This document shows, one piece after another, positions 41,526-53,115 of a stretch of DNA of 64,000 nucleotides. The position numbers and the translations under genes were made by a program. This stretch comes from Cheiracanthium punctorium (lineage: Eukaryota > Arthropoda > Arachnida > Araneae > Cheiracanthiidae): assembly GCA_038373885.1 (NCBI GenBank), contig JAWZYV010013538.1, positions 1 through 64,000 of the forward strand, written 5' to 3'. Numbering within the stretch: the stretch's first letter is position 1; each line of letters begins with the position of its first letter. The notes beneath the pieces are model-generated. The model saw only the letters and a program-made list of their open reading frames with translations, made no database searches and was not told the DNA's origin.

Positions 41526-44500
41526 CACGGGCGCCGACTTGTAAAAATTATTGGGGGGGCTGGTATCCTTACGGAGGTGGACGGGGGAACACAAAATCCT
41601 TCTCTCCTTTTATAATTAAGGGGTTCAGAAATTTTAGAATTGAGATTTCAAAATGTGCTTTTTTAACATAACACTTTCATGAAAATAAAAGGAATTCCAT
41701 TTAATAAATTTTTCAAAAATTTTTTGAACTCATTTTTTAAATTAAGTATTTGAACTGAAGATCTCGAATCAGTCTTCAGTACACATATGGAGAAAGCAAA
41801 TCTCCCTTCTGAAAGAACAACTGAATTTTAATTAAGTTAATAACAGCAAAACAAGTAAAATCTTTTTCGAAATGTATTTAATGATAATTTCATAGGAAAG
41901 AAAATGCATGCAGTCAAATGTGGAAAACTGTTCTGCAAAACATTACTCCAGCTAATATTTCAAAATACCCTAGAAGTACAAACGAGACGAAATACTAAAA
42001 TCTGGATTATTTTATTTACTTGCAAACATTCATCAGAGATAATTTTTACTAATACAAAATAGTATTTTTTATTTTACTACATGATGAAATACCCATAAAT
42101 TGAATCGACTTTAATTAAATGTCGCACTACTTTAAGACAGAAAAACTGATCACATTTAAATTACATTTTTTGACAACTTTTTACAGATTACACTTAAAAT
42201 TATTAAAAAAAAACATAAACAAAGAAGTAATAAATACCTCCTTTCCATGTATTAAAACAAATCAAACAAATATACAAACCATCATACAAAGTTACAAGTC
42301 CTCTCTTCGACACATACATTTTAAACGGATTTCTGTGATTTGAATTGTAAAAACAAATAAATAAATAAAATATACTTTTAAATTCATTCTCATAGTATTT
42401 TCACAGCAGGAAAAAAATTAATTTTTCAATAATATCATCCTTGTTAACATTTAAAAATGATTTAACAAAGAAATCCAAGTGCGAGAATATATCAAAATTC
42501 AGAGTCTACACTATTTTAGGTCTTCATAAACATTTTAATACTGAAAACTTTCATTTTACATTAAACTAAGAATACTCATATAATCTTTCAATAACATTAA
42601 AAATGAAAAGAAATGTTGAAATGTGGTGTTATGGCCAACTATCTGCGCGAGGGATCTAGGCCGGGGGGGGGGGCGGCTTCGTGTGGAACTTGGCATAGAA
42701 AACTCGACATATAAAATCTGCATTGCACTTTAAATCACACTTCTTTTTGGAAAACCGTTCCAGATTACCTTAACAATTATGAAAACAAATTAAACCAGCA
42801 CATAAGCAATTGGCAAATCAGAGACGCTCCTGGCAAAATGGACACATAGTAATCATTTTATAAACTAAAACCATAATGAATTATGCTATTTGAAACATAT
42901 TTTGATGATATTTGTGCAACAATATATGAAAATTTATTTTTATTCAGTACGGAGAAAAGTTGTATAAAATATAATCGTGCTTTAAATTTAAAAGTGGAAT
43001 AACACAGAAACAGATATACAATGCCAAAATTATCACTCTGAATTATTGTAGATATTTACAGACAATTTTTAAGAATACTCAATAATATGAAAAATGGAAA
43101 CAAAATGAATGAAATCTAATTCGAAATCATAGTCTACGCCATATTATTTTTAAAACATATACAAAAACTCCACTGCACTCTAAATCACCCTTCTATTTGG
43201 AAAATTGTTCCAGATTACCTTAACAATTATCAAAACAAATTAAACTAGCACACTAGCAATTGGTAAGTCAGAGACGCTTTGGCTAAATGGATACATAGTA
43301 TTCATTTTATAAACTAAAACCATAACGCATTATGTTATTTGAAATTTATTCTGATGATATTTGTGCAACAATATACGAAAATTAATTTTTATTCAGAACG
43401 GAAAAAAGTTGTATAAAATATGATTGTGATGACTGGGGTACGAAGGGTATTTTGTTTATAAGCCTTCTTATGATTACCATAGCCCGTTCGTGTAAACATA
43501 GTGCTAAAAGTTCTCCTTATTGAATTTGCAAAATATACATCCATCTAATGCAAGGTATCACTGAAATGTGCACATAAAAATTCAAGCTAAATAGTCAGCT
43601 TCAAACTTTCTAGCACATATTCATTCAAATTTCAATTAAGAAGTGTACAAAGCCAAAAAGTGTTTCTTGTGTACGAAGTCAATAATGAATCAGAATTATT
43701 TTCTCAGAGTTACATATACATATACTGTATAAATATTAACACTAAAATAGCTTTAATAATGTTTGATTATATTTTTTTCCTTCTAAATTTTAACGCAGGC
43801 CTCTAAAATGGTAGGAGCCCACAGGTGAAAGCCTACTCAGCCTAATGGGTAATCCGGCCCTGTTTAGGTATAGTCCCTCTTTCCCCATGAAGCCCCCTCC
43901 TTCCTCCTCTATAATTTTTATGGTTTTGTAGCAGTTACGCTAGTTTGATATTCCATAAATAATAATTTACAAACATAGGTGCTTTATAGAGTGCTTTTAC
44001 AGAAGAGGGAGGCTATTTGCAAGAGTGGGGTGGAGGTGGGGGTCGAATACGAGTATATGTATCACACGCCCAATTCACACATTTTTCTAAAACCATTTTT
44101 TGATTTTGATCGTTTTCTTTCATTGTGGGTTTGAGGCAACTACCCCATTCACTCTTACTTTAATCATGCTCGCTGTGACTCCCCTTTCCTTTGCCCTCTA
44201 TGTATGGATGAATATGGATGAATGCACATATTTACAAAACGGCTGCATATTTTTCTGCCAAGGAACAACGACTGAGCACATAGTCAGAATATTGTGTGCA
44301 TACTTTAGTGTTGTTATAAAATAAAGTAAATTAGTCAGAGACTAATGGTTTTCTAAAGAGGAATTCTCTTTCAGCAACACAATATGATATGTATGCACAT
44401 GATCAAGGCCTCTCTGAATTTTGGGCCTTGTCCAAGCTCGGCTTGGGCCTTCGTTTTTTTTCTTCCTTCTTTCTTGGCGAGATGGTTAATCTAGGCCCAT

Positions 44501-45679
44501 GACCTCTGGAACCGCCACTGGCACCATATGCAGCCAAGAGTAGCAAAATAATGAACCGAAATTCGCCTAAATCAACGAGTCTTCTTAAAGATTTCATGGT
44601 TTTCAAATGTTCGTTTCTAAATTTTCGTATTTATGTGTAAACTAACAAAAATGTTTGAAAATCGTAGGGGGGCTGGGAGACAGCTAAGTAGTGCTCAGCC
44701 CGCGTAGCCCTCCCCCCCCCACCTCTGATTACGCCCTTGATGGGGGATAGAGTTTTATATGTAAAGAGAAAAGATAAGAGCAAGCAATTATAAAATATAT
44801 TATCCAGAAGTTGTGCTGCTCGAAGATTTTTATGAAATCATTTTTTATTTAGCTCTTAACTGTAGCTAAATCAGAAACGTTAAGCGTTCGATATTAGTAA
44901 AGTTTTGATAAAGCGTATAAAGATATGAATACTGTCTATATCCGAAACTGTATTAAACATCAATTTTTCATCTATCTCACAAGGTTCTTCATGATTTAAA
45001 ATCTTCAAACTTAAATTTGACTATCAATTTTCTGCCTTGAATTGTTTTTAAGTCACATTTAAACGGTTTATTTTCAGCATCGAAACTTAATACTGCTGGG
45101 AAATGGGAATGTCACAATCGTTTGCAGTTTTGCACAATGGGAAAATCTCCCTTATGGTCAGACGTCTACAGAAGAGTCTGTATCTCACAATAGAACAAAA
45201 GTGAAAGCTTTTGCTGTACTGATTTAAAAAAGAAAGATTACATTACACGAGAACGACCCTCCAAAAAAAAAACGCAGTCCTCTCCCTACTAGAAAGCATT
45301 TCCATCATCAATTGTGTCACGGTGTAAAATCTGAAGGGTTCTTGTGGGGGAAAACACCCGTTTCTTTTTGCCTAGCTCTCTGATGGTCATTTGTTTGTGC
45401 TTGCGCTCTTGATAAAGAAGGTTGACATCCGTGCCTTACGGCATTACAGGCGCCCAACGTAATTCCTGAATCCCTGTGAATGAAAAAGCGGAGTGGGAGA
45501 CAGAAGAAGCTAGCGATACATTCTCTATTTTTAGGATTCTTAAGTTTAACCGATTTGGAGGAAGAAATATGATTTGGCACAAAAAAGTTGGAGTGAAGTT
45601 TTTGAAGGGGCTCAGCCCCCTGAATAAAAATATTGGGGGGGCTGAAGCCCCTTCAAGCCCCATGAAGTCGGCGCCTATG
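41526..45679. mobile_element. hAT-type element candidate (4.15 kb), non-coding
   Basis: The left end is CACGGGCGCCGACTT and the complement of the right end is CATAGGCGCCGACTT (13 of 15). A perfect 8-bp duplication CATTGGGG flanks it (41518-41525 and 45680-45687). Both ends continue into a GGGGGGGCTG-type tract. The interior is AT-rich with a ~450-bp-spaced duplication (42717-43432) and several fragments that look like ends of other transposons (44510-44530, 44690-44740, 43850). No transposase is recognised. The size and the lack of coding suggest a compound element. Confidence 0.6.
42717..43432. repeat. Two direct repeats of ~265 bp, 450 bp apart
   Basis: The blocks 42717-42982 and 43167-43432 align along their full length, roughly 85-90% by eye. 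For example, GTTCCAGATTACCTTAACAA and ATATTTGTGCAACAATATA occur in both. They lie inside the hAT-type element. Confidence 0.7.
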
Positions 45680-45687
45680 CATTGGGG

Positions 45688-47376
45688 GGAGGGGGCAAAA
45701 TGTTTCCTATTGTAGAAAATACTGTTTTCAAATAGATGATATCTGAATTTTAGGAGGGCAATTGCCTCCTCTTGCCCTTAGTAAGTTACGCCTATGGTTC
45801 AGAGTGTAATCGGGGCAACTGCCACAAACGTGGACGCAGACAGATACCGCACTTTTTCAAAAAGCGTACAGTATCCCCCTACTATTCGTGGGGATTACGT
45901 TCCTTCCTCTCCCGCAGATAATGGATGCAGTTTTGAAGTGCCTATGTATGATATGTATGTACGCTAAAATATGCTTTCCAAACACATTCTAAAGACAGTC
46001 TTACGCATTAATACGATAATAATGTAGTAGTATGCAGTAATGACAAATTAAAAACAGTAACATTGAAGTGTAATATGTAACGTTGTCTGCAGCCAATCAG
46101 CAGGAAGAAGAAACGAAAGCTCCTAAATGAGTTTGTTATTTTAAAATTACTTAATTACCAGTTATACTGTATCATCTCTCTTTTCTAATTTTTTATTTTA
46201 TATTAAGTGAGATTGTTATTTTAAAATTATTTACCAATTAAGGTGAATGTAAGCGTTTTTCTGTTAAAAAAAATGGCTTAAGAAATTCACGAAATTGCCG
46301 AAATTATGAGAAAAATAGCTTTTAAAGCAAAATCAGCAAATATGCGGGCCGCGAATGGGCAGGGGTATACTGCATTCCCATTATTATCGGGAGTGATGCG
46401 ATTCCGATTCGCTTGGAATACCCACCCAGTCTCCTTCCCTTCTGTAATATTGAGGAGTTCTTCTGCGTCAATTAGAACTGCAAACATCATGAAATTGGCT
46501 CGATAAAAACAAAACCGTAGTTTTTACGACATAGCTTCCTATTTTAATTCATGAACATATATGGAAAATTCAAGTCGATCCTAACGATATTTATTCCATA
46601 CGACACAAACATAGAATACATACATATTTTTTGCTTTATAAGGGAATAACAGACATTTTAGGATTAAAAAATGCTATGTTTAAATTGCTTTTGTCATTTG
46701 TAAAAAAAAAATATCAAAATAACTGAATGGTTGTGTTTTGCCTCCTTACTGTGCAACAAAAAGAATAACTCGAACTTCAACTCAGCTGGGCCGGTGCCAT
46801 GGCAGAAATGATTGTGTTAATATGCCTTTATGAATTATGTCGCTGGATAATTAGGCTGTTAATAGTTGATCTTTGCATGCAGACATTAACAAAAGCCTAT
46901 CCGCCTCACCAAAAAAAAAAAATTAATTAATGAAATAAAAAATAAAACAAATACTCAACGTGAAATTTAGGTTGTACGTTCCCGTCACTGAGCACGATCA
47001 ACTACTTTAAAAAAAAAAAAATGTCAAAATCTACATTTCAAAAAAGAGAATTAAAAAAAAAAAAAAAAGAAAAGAAGAGCAAGACGAAATGAGATCAGCT
47101 GATGAAAATATCCGTTTAAAAAAAAGTATGAAATATTCTTGGCAAGATTCGCCAGTTAATCAGAGCTTCTTTTATTTTTTAAAAATGTTTTTTGTTTTTG
47201 AAATGCATTACTCCTTTGATTCATTGTGAATTGTTTTAAATGTACATTTAACTCTCGGAAAGACGAAAGCTAAAAATTTTAGTATTGAAACAAATATGTT
47301 TTTAGTAACTGTATACAGATTCAAAATACAGAGAGGTACATGTCTCCGAAGGTAGTGACTCCAATGTGCCTAAAGG
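45688..47376. other. Intergenic sequence, nothing firmly recognised
   Basis: An AAGTTACGCCTATG motif near 45782-45795 looks like a right-hand hAT-type end (GGCGTAACTT on the complement) without a partner. The rest is AT-rich with poly(A) tracts near 47010 and 47055. Confidence 0.3.
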
Positions 47377-47881
47377 ATGGTTTTAATCAACCGGGTGAAA
47401 TTCCTCTGTAGTACGGAAAAGCCGCCTCCTAGATGGCTTACTCACTGCATGGGCTTCCCTACACTGTTGATTCAGCAAGGAAGGGGGATTGAAGCAGGCA
47501 GAGGAAAAGATGCTTTTTCTTCTCTCCAAGAGATCTCCATTCCTAAAGAGATTGGGGCGTTCATTTGCGCGTCGTCACCGGGCCGAGGACTTTTTCTAGT
47601 GCTTTGCTATTTTGTCAACCACAGTGCCAAATCTGAATTTAGACCCAGCAGGGATAGATGCCGACGCCGTAGCCAAGGACAACCAACTCAACTCTCGCAC
47701 ACACACATTTTCTTTCCCTTCCCGTACGTGCAACGTGGAAAGGGAGACCACTTTTTTGTCGCAAGAAAGGATCGGCCTCTTTTGCTACCAGCTGAGGAAA
47801 TTGAACCAAAACGTAATTGTCGCTCTCCTATCCTCCCCTCCATGTGCTTGCTTCAAGATATTATCAGGTGACGAGATGTGA
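47377..47881 (+). other. GC-richer block upstream of the bestrophin exon
   Basis: Roughly 500 bases are close to 50% G+C in a ~30-35% background, with overlapping open frames (longest 164 codons) that show no domain. Position and orientation 1.8 kb upstream of the bestrophin start would suit a 5' untranslated exon or promoter. A CAGGTGACG near 47865 could be a donor. This is inference, since no transcript evidence is available. Confidence 0.3.
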
Positions 47882-49490
47882 TTTGCTGTCTTCAACCATA
47901 CTCTTGTGATGACATTTGTGGTAATTATCTTTATTGGATAAGACAACAGGATTTAAGTTGATCTTTTAAAGACGTTTGAGTTTTTGATTGAATATTATCG
48001 AATTTATCCACTTCTGCATTTGCCAGTGTGTTTTTTGGTGCGCGTATCATTGAGTGGATACTGAAGATTTAATTAGCCATCAACTTTTATTGTCTTACGA
48101 TGGAACTTTGAAAAAGAATTTTTGGAATAAACACTCACGTGGAGTGTTAGACATCAGATACCACTGTCCTCAGTTTTTATGAGTTATGTGTGATTTTATG
48201 TATATATAGAACAAGTGAGGCAATTATTTTTTCCCAACATCTGCCACTTCCTTAATAATTCTAAAAATTAATTGGACGTTCCTGTGAAAGAGCTGCACAC
48301 AAGAAATGTATAAAACGGATTAGTAAAAGATCAACTTGTGAGAAATTAAAAACATGTAAAATGGACGCTATACACCTTTGCATTCTCAAGATGTGGATTT
48401 TTCCCCTCTGAAAAAGGACGTCTGGATCTCTTATCCTTTGGAATAAGTCGGGAGCACAATAAGTGCTCAGTTTTTTTGTGGCGTAGATGTCTTTAACAAT
48501 AGCTTCACAGCGGCGTGATTCAGTATTCTAAAAATAACGATAGAACTCGGTTCTCATTACAAACTGTGTAGAAAAAGTATTAGTAAGTCTGATGTAGTCT
48601 CTAATACAGTTCTAAAAGCTCAGTTGCTTTTTTGATTGGTTTCTTTCTTTTAGTTTTAATTTTTATAGTTCCTTGGATCGTGTTCTGTTCGCGAGCGCTC
48701 AGAAAACCGGCAGTTCAACTTTTTGAATTACTCAGATAAATGATAATGAAACGTGAAATAAAAGGTGAAAAATCATACCAAAAACGACGGTTAAAACGCC
48801 ATGGGTTGAAACATGCGTGTTTTTCAAGTTGACTTCTGAGCATAAACAAGTTTCACAGTGGTGAAGCAACCAATGCTTCTGGCGGTATTTTGAAATTACT
48901 GTTTTTGTGTATACAAATACGGCTATTGTTGATATTTTCCATTTTTTTCTGCAAATGCGAAAGTTTCCTTTTTTAAGACGAATAAGCTACTTTTGAAAAC
49001 TGCCTTGACAGTGTGAGGTATCATTATATACACGCAATAAATCCTGCATGTTTCATTCTTGCTAATTTGAAGACAGTACATGGTGAAGAATAATTCACCA
49101 CATCGCAGTTGGTGATTTTAGTACTGGTCCTAAAATAACGGACTGAATTACTGTAGGTGATTGTTGAAATTCCTATTACGAAAACAACTTCAAAAGGTCA
49201 CAGTCTATGTTAATCCTTTTTGAATTAGTTGGACATTTGTTATTTTTCTAGGTAGATACCTTATTTTGAAATTTCTATCAATATTGTGTCACACCATCTA
49301 TACGGCACTGCATATTTAAATCAATAGGTCGTGTAACTAGTGAAAGAAAAAATACCATCTGGCTATTTTTAATATGGCTTCTCCCGACGGCGGGACATTG
49401 GGTTCCCGTGGTTGATTACTTCCGTACCAAATCATTAAACTGCACCATAGACTGTTTTGAACAATGTATCTAAACGGTGATCCAGCAAGA
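47882..49490. other. AT-rich sequence between the GC-richer block and the bestrophin exon
   Basis: No recognised feature. It would be a 5' intron if the upstream block is an untranslated exon. Confidence 0.3.
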
Positions 49491-49697
49491 GACATTTCAC
49501 CGGTTGACGCCCTTTGGTGAAGGCAAAGGGCGGGTGGTTTCTTCGTAAGGTTGAGCGTGTTCGACTCACCTGATCGGAAGAAGGACTTCCAAAGAGTCAG
49601 GGTGTAAGAGTCGACGACGGAACCGTCGTGCCGAGAGCAGAAGCCCCCGAGTGCCGGAGGAAGCGACGCAACAGACGTAGAGTCATCATCCACCGAG
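49490..49697 (+). other. Probable 5' untranslated sequence of the bestrophin gene
   Basis: This GC-richer stretch runs without a break into the bestrophin ATG. The start codon context is CACCGAGATG. A 118-codon minus-strand frame covers it (49337-49693), but it has no motif and is best read as antisense coincidence. The upstream limit is unknown. Confidence 0.35.
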
Positions 49698-49876
49698 ATG
49701 ACTGTCAGCTACCAGTACGATGTGGCTTCTTCCGCCTCCGGGGGCTTCATTCGGCTCCTCTTCCGCTGGAGGGGTAGTGTTTGGAAGGTGGTGTACCGGG
49801 AGATGTTCTTCTTCACGGTCTGCTACGTAGTCCTGACTCTCCTCTACAATTTTGCACTGACGGAGTCGCAACAAAG
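49698..49876 (+). CDS. Bestrophin-family anion channel, first coding exon (partial gene)
   Basis: Bestrophins are plasma-membrane or organellar pentameric calcium-activated chloride channels. The exon encodes 59 full codons starting MTVSYQYDVASSASGGFIRL and going through LLFRWRGSVWKVVYREMFFF to a hydrophobic helix and FALTESQQ. The family start MT(V/I)xY, the RLLxRWRGS(I/V)(Y/W)K block before the first membrane helix and the (F/L)ALTExQQ motif just after it are diagnostic. The first transmembrane helix is about residues 36-53. The last bases are CAA CAA AG, followed by a GTTGGT donor at 49877. Reading through gives a stop after a short non-conserved tail, so splicing is required. The next exon should supply the CDxxxxLIP and TRWWNQY blocks; I did not find them before the right edge. 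The G+C content is higher than the surroundings, typical of host coding sequence. About 85% of the protein is outside the window. Confidence 0.88.
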
Positions 49877-49908
49877 GTTGGTGTCTCTCTCATTCTCAAA
49901 AGTCATAA

Positions 49909-50444
49909 CCCTTTGAAGCGCAATTATTTCCCAATGCTGAAAAAAGGGCAGCCGTTGCCATCGCTCAATTTAACTATCAGCAAAATGGCTGTCGATCGAA
50001 TCGTTCATCGCGTGGCACAGATCTAGAGACCATTTCTGACACACCCGGCAGTGCGCGCACAGTGATCTGTGGATCACAGAGATCTGTGGCATGCGATGAA
50101 CGATTCGATCGATCTCCATCTTGCTGGTAGATAAATCGAGCGATGGCAATGGCTGCCCTTTCTTCAGCATTGGGCAGTCTATTCAGTTGTTTTTCTATAT
50201 CAATATATTTCCATCGTATTCTTCCAGTTCTCAGTAGATGCCGGCGCTGTTAAAAAAAATCCTGACAATTTTACAAATAATCGACAATTTTTACGGAAAG
50301 TGATATGCTAAAATGCAAAGGATTCTCGAGTAACTATGTCACTATCAAGTATTTTTATAGAAATCAAATTTATTCTTGTGACTGACAACAGTCAAAACGT
50401 CAGAGTTTTGTGTCCTCACGGCGAAGACACCGCGCGTCAAAGGG
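49909..50444. mobile_element. TTAA-type (piggyBac-like) non-autonomous element in bestrophin intron 1
   Basis: The left end is CCCTTTGAAGCGC (flank ATAA, one base off TTAA) and the complement of the right end is CCCTTTGACGCGC, followed by TTAA at 50445-50448. The left half contains a hairpin (arms ~49918-50010 and 50090-50180, centred on GTGGATCAC). A third relative of the arm, ending CTTCAAAGGG then TTAA, is at 60413-60538. The insertion sits 33 bases after the bestrophin donor site. Confidence 0.55.
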
Positions 50445-50448
50445 TTAA

Positions 50449-51216
50449 TGCATGCCTTAGCAGACTCTCTTACTTTAATCTGGCACCCCGTGTGCTTTTG
50501 TTGATACTACTTTATTTGTTTCAATGCTTTGAAATGCTACGTGGCAACAACAACCAGCGATGCTCCGTACGGTTGCGCATTCAAAGTCCATGTGGCATCC
50601 ACCTGACCGACGGGTCGACGGGGTAAGAGACCTGAGGGGATATTGTATTCAGCAGACTCCGGTAACAACCAACCAAGAAAAGATATTTGTAGACTATCTG
50701 TTATTCCGAGGCTTCGAATACGTCTTCATTCTTCCTACAGCGGGAATTCCGAGGCGATACTGTCTTCCATTTACTAACGTTGAAGAAGCGCGGACATTGA
50801 ATCAACTAGAAGGATGTAGAGGGCGCGCACACTAAACAAAGGGTGAAACCTGGAAAAGGGGGGGCGGAACATTAGTTTTTAACTTATGCAATAATTATAA
50901 ATCATATCGAACATATGGATTTTAAAACACCTTCCAACACAATCTTATTTGGACATATATTTAATGATTTGTAAACCTTTTCGCTGTCTTCTTCTCAAAG
51001 ACACGACAACAGCAATTCTTTCTTTGTGTCCATTCTTGTTTTACGACACATGTCTCTAAATTCTCCCGCTATGGCCTAGCATGTTGCTCTGGGATGCAAA
51101 ACTTAGGAAATCACCTGGGCAACGAAATGGTATAGAAAATAGGTCTCTGTTGTTTTGTCTTTACGCCAATGGGAAGTGAACCGATTAAAACATATGAGAC
51201 TCAGGTATTAATTTGC
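50449..51216. other. Bestrophin intron 1, unrecognised sequence
   Basis: A GC-richer stretch at 50530-50840 has overlapping open frames of 90-96 codons on the + strand with no recognisable motif. They are not continuations of bestrophin. Confidence 0.3.
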
Positions 51217-51339
51217 CTATTGCTCATAGATACAAAATATAACCCAACGCTGTGAAGGATGGCTCTTTTTAAAATATTTGCAAACGAGCGTACTGTAAGA
51301 GCAGTACTGACCGCTCTTATTTATTTTACTTTTAAATGT

Positions 51340-51545
51340 GTGGTTCCTATGCTTTTGTTGATAATGTAAGACTGTTATTCCAAATATATACTGCTCCACC
51401 ACCATGTTTAACTGCTGGTACTAAATTCTGCTGTCAGAATTCTTCTCTGAGTCTTCTCCAAACCATTATTTGAGCATCAGACACAAAGTTTCAAAATTTA
51501 CTTTTGTATGCAAAGATTACTTTGCTCTATCACCAAAATTAATTT
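51340..51545 (-). pseudogene. Tc1-like transposase relic
   Basis: Conceptual minus-strand translation with a few stops gives SKVIFAYKSKF, a stop, NFVSDAQIMVWRRLREEF, a stop, QQNLVPAVKHGGGAVYIWN. This aligns with the Tc1 catalytic core from the first Asp region (normally FxDESKF, here AYKSKF, so the catalytic Asp-Glu pair is lost) to the VKHGGG-VWG block. It is clearly dead and much older than the intact copy at 39459. The termini were not identified. Confidence 0.6.
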
Positions 51546-51734
51546 TTTTCATCTCTTTTGCAAATGAATGTCGGAGTTTTCTTACTTTTATATGTTTTCC
51601 GCTAACGTTGAATTTCTAACGTTGAATAATTGGATGTCTGGGAGGTTTGGTTTGAAAGTGCATGTCACCAACTAGAGTAGGAAGTTTTGAATTTAGATGA
51701 TATAAAAGAACAATGTAGATATATTGATATATTG

Positions 51735-51774
51735 ACATTTTGTGAAAGAATTTAGAATCTTTCACAAAATGTAA
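51735..51774. repeat. Perfect 15-bp hairpin
   Basis: ACATTTTGTGAAAGA is followed, after an 8-base loop, by its exact reverse complement TCTTTCACAAAATGT. It may be a transposon remnant. Confidence 0.6.
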
Positions 51775-51904
51775 TCTAGCAAAAAATCTTTGTCTTAGAA
51801 GTGGTTATGAATTAAATCAAGACAATGACGGAAGCATACTGCTTTAAATGCACGCTTCTGGCTGCTTTATAACTGTCCCAAAACAAACAAATGTCCACCT
51901 CAAA

Positions 51905-51988
51905 CTCTAATTTTTTCCTTCTCTGATTGAGTTGTGAGGTCAATGAGACCTCACAACTCAATCAGAGCACACTTGGAAAAAAATAGAG
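51905..51988. repeat. Palindrome with a perfect 21-bp stem and a 5-base loop
   Basis: The arms are 51921-51941 and 51947-51967, with AATGA as the loop. Similarity extends outwards to ACTCTAATTTTTTCC and GGAAAAAAATAGAGT with a small offset. No mature small RNA or family is recognised. Confidence 0.75.
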
Positions 51989-52695
51989 TCAAGAATTTGA
52001 AAACATTCAATTTGTTCAAATTAACTGTAGGAAATAATGATACAAAATAAGTAAGATAACATAGGATCGGATTGCTTTTTTCAAATTAATCCAACCTATG
52101 CAAAAAAAGTAAGTTTCAAAAGCTGAAGCAACTCAATAAAGCATTAAAATTTTATTACAATTTTTTTTTTTTTTTACATTTTTTAGCTCCTTAGTTGCGA
52201 ATATCTTTGCGAGTAATTTAAATTTTTTTATGGTATGCAATTGAATTTATGTTTATTTCATACTTTAATATTTTCAAAATTTTAATTAGGTGTATAATAA
52301 ATGAATTGTATCAATTAATATAAAAACAATTTTGTATGATAAATTTTTAAACGAACTATCTTTGAAAATGATATTAGTGTCCCATTACTTTTGTGAGACT
52401 AGCTAATCTGCAGATTAACTGAATTGTTCCGTTAAAATGCGAAGCCAAAAGTTTTCCGCATTATACCTATAGGTAATGTGCACATTATCGACTTCCGTTT
52501 AAAGTTCAAAAATTAATGTAACATTGCGGTTACATTGACGGAAACATTGCGATTGTTTTAGCAAAAATGTTACTTTCATTTTAACGAGTGCCTGGTAGTT
52601 AAGGTTTAAGGTGCAGATTATCTAGCTAATTTGCAAATTACCTAAGTTATTTGAGAAATAAAACACAATTTTTGGCTCATAAAAGTGCGTATATA

Positions 52696-53115
52696 CAGGG
52701 TGTCCCGAAAAGGTGGTAACTCGCTTTAATTCTTTATCTATTATAGATAAGTGGACAATTTAAATTGAAAAAAAAATGCTTATAAAACAAGGCAGGAAAA
52801 AGGACTATTAAAAAACATTCTCTTGAAAATTAAAAAAAATATATACACTTTTTAAAATTTTTATACGACCCCCATACAAAAAAAGTGACCCATACACTAA
52901 TGAGGTGATATACAAAATTTGAGAATTGTATCCTAAAAAGTGTCAGAGATATTAAGATAAATATATGCTGACTTTACCCACTTTCCAATGGCTCTCGAAG
53001 GGAGAAAATCACGTCGAATGATTACGTTTTAGAGGTCCTGCAAAAATTGAGAAAGAATTTTTTTTTTCTTTTCTCTCTTAAACTTGTGTGAACCACTATT
53101 TAGAGGGTGTCCCCC
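52696..53115. mobile_element. GGGTGTCCC-family element, single arm
   Basis: It starts CAGGGTGTCCCGAAAAGGTG and then matches the outer-to-inner arm of the foldback element at 35145: TTATCTATTATAGATAAGTG, CGACCCCCATAC, AATGAGGTGATATACAAAATT. It ends near a second GGGTGTCCCCC at 53103-53115. Confidence 0.5.

Noticed and set aside
44510..44740. Further hAT-type insertions inside the 41.5-45.7 kb element
   Set aside because: Individual end-like motifs occur, but no pair with matching octamers was found.
47377..47871. 164-codon + strand frame as a protein-coding gene
   Set aside because: The residue pattern is low-information, with no domain and a second overlapping frame. It is listed only as a possible untranslated exon.
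49337..49693. 118-codon minus-strand open frame opposite the bestrophin leader
   Set aside because: It is antisense to the GC-richer 5' region, has no domain and no codon or splice support.
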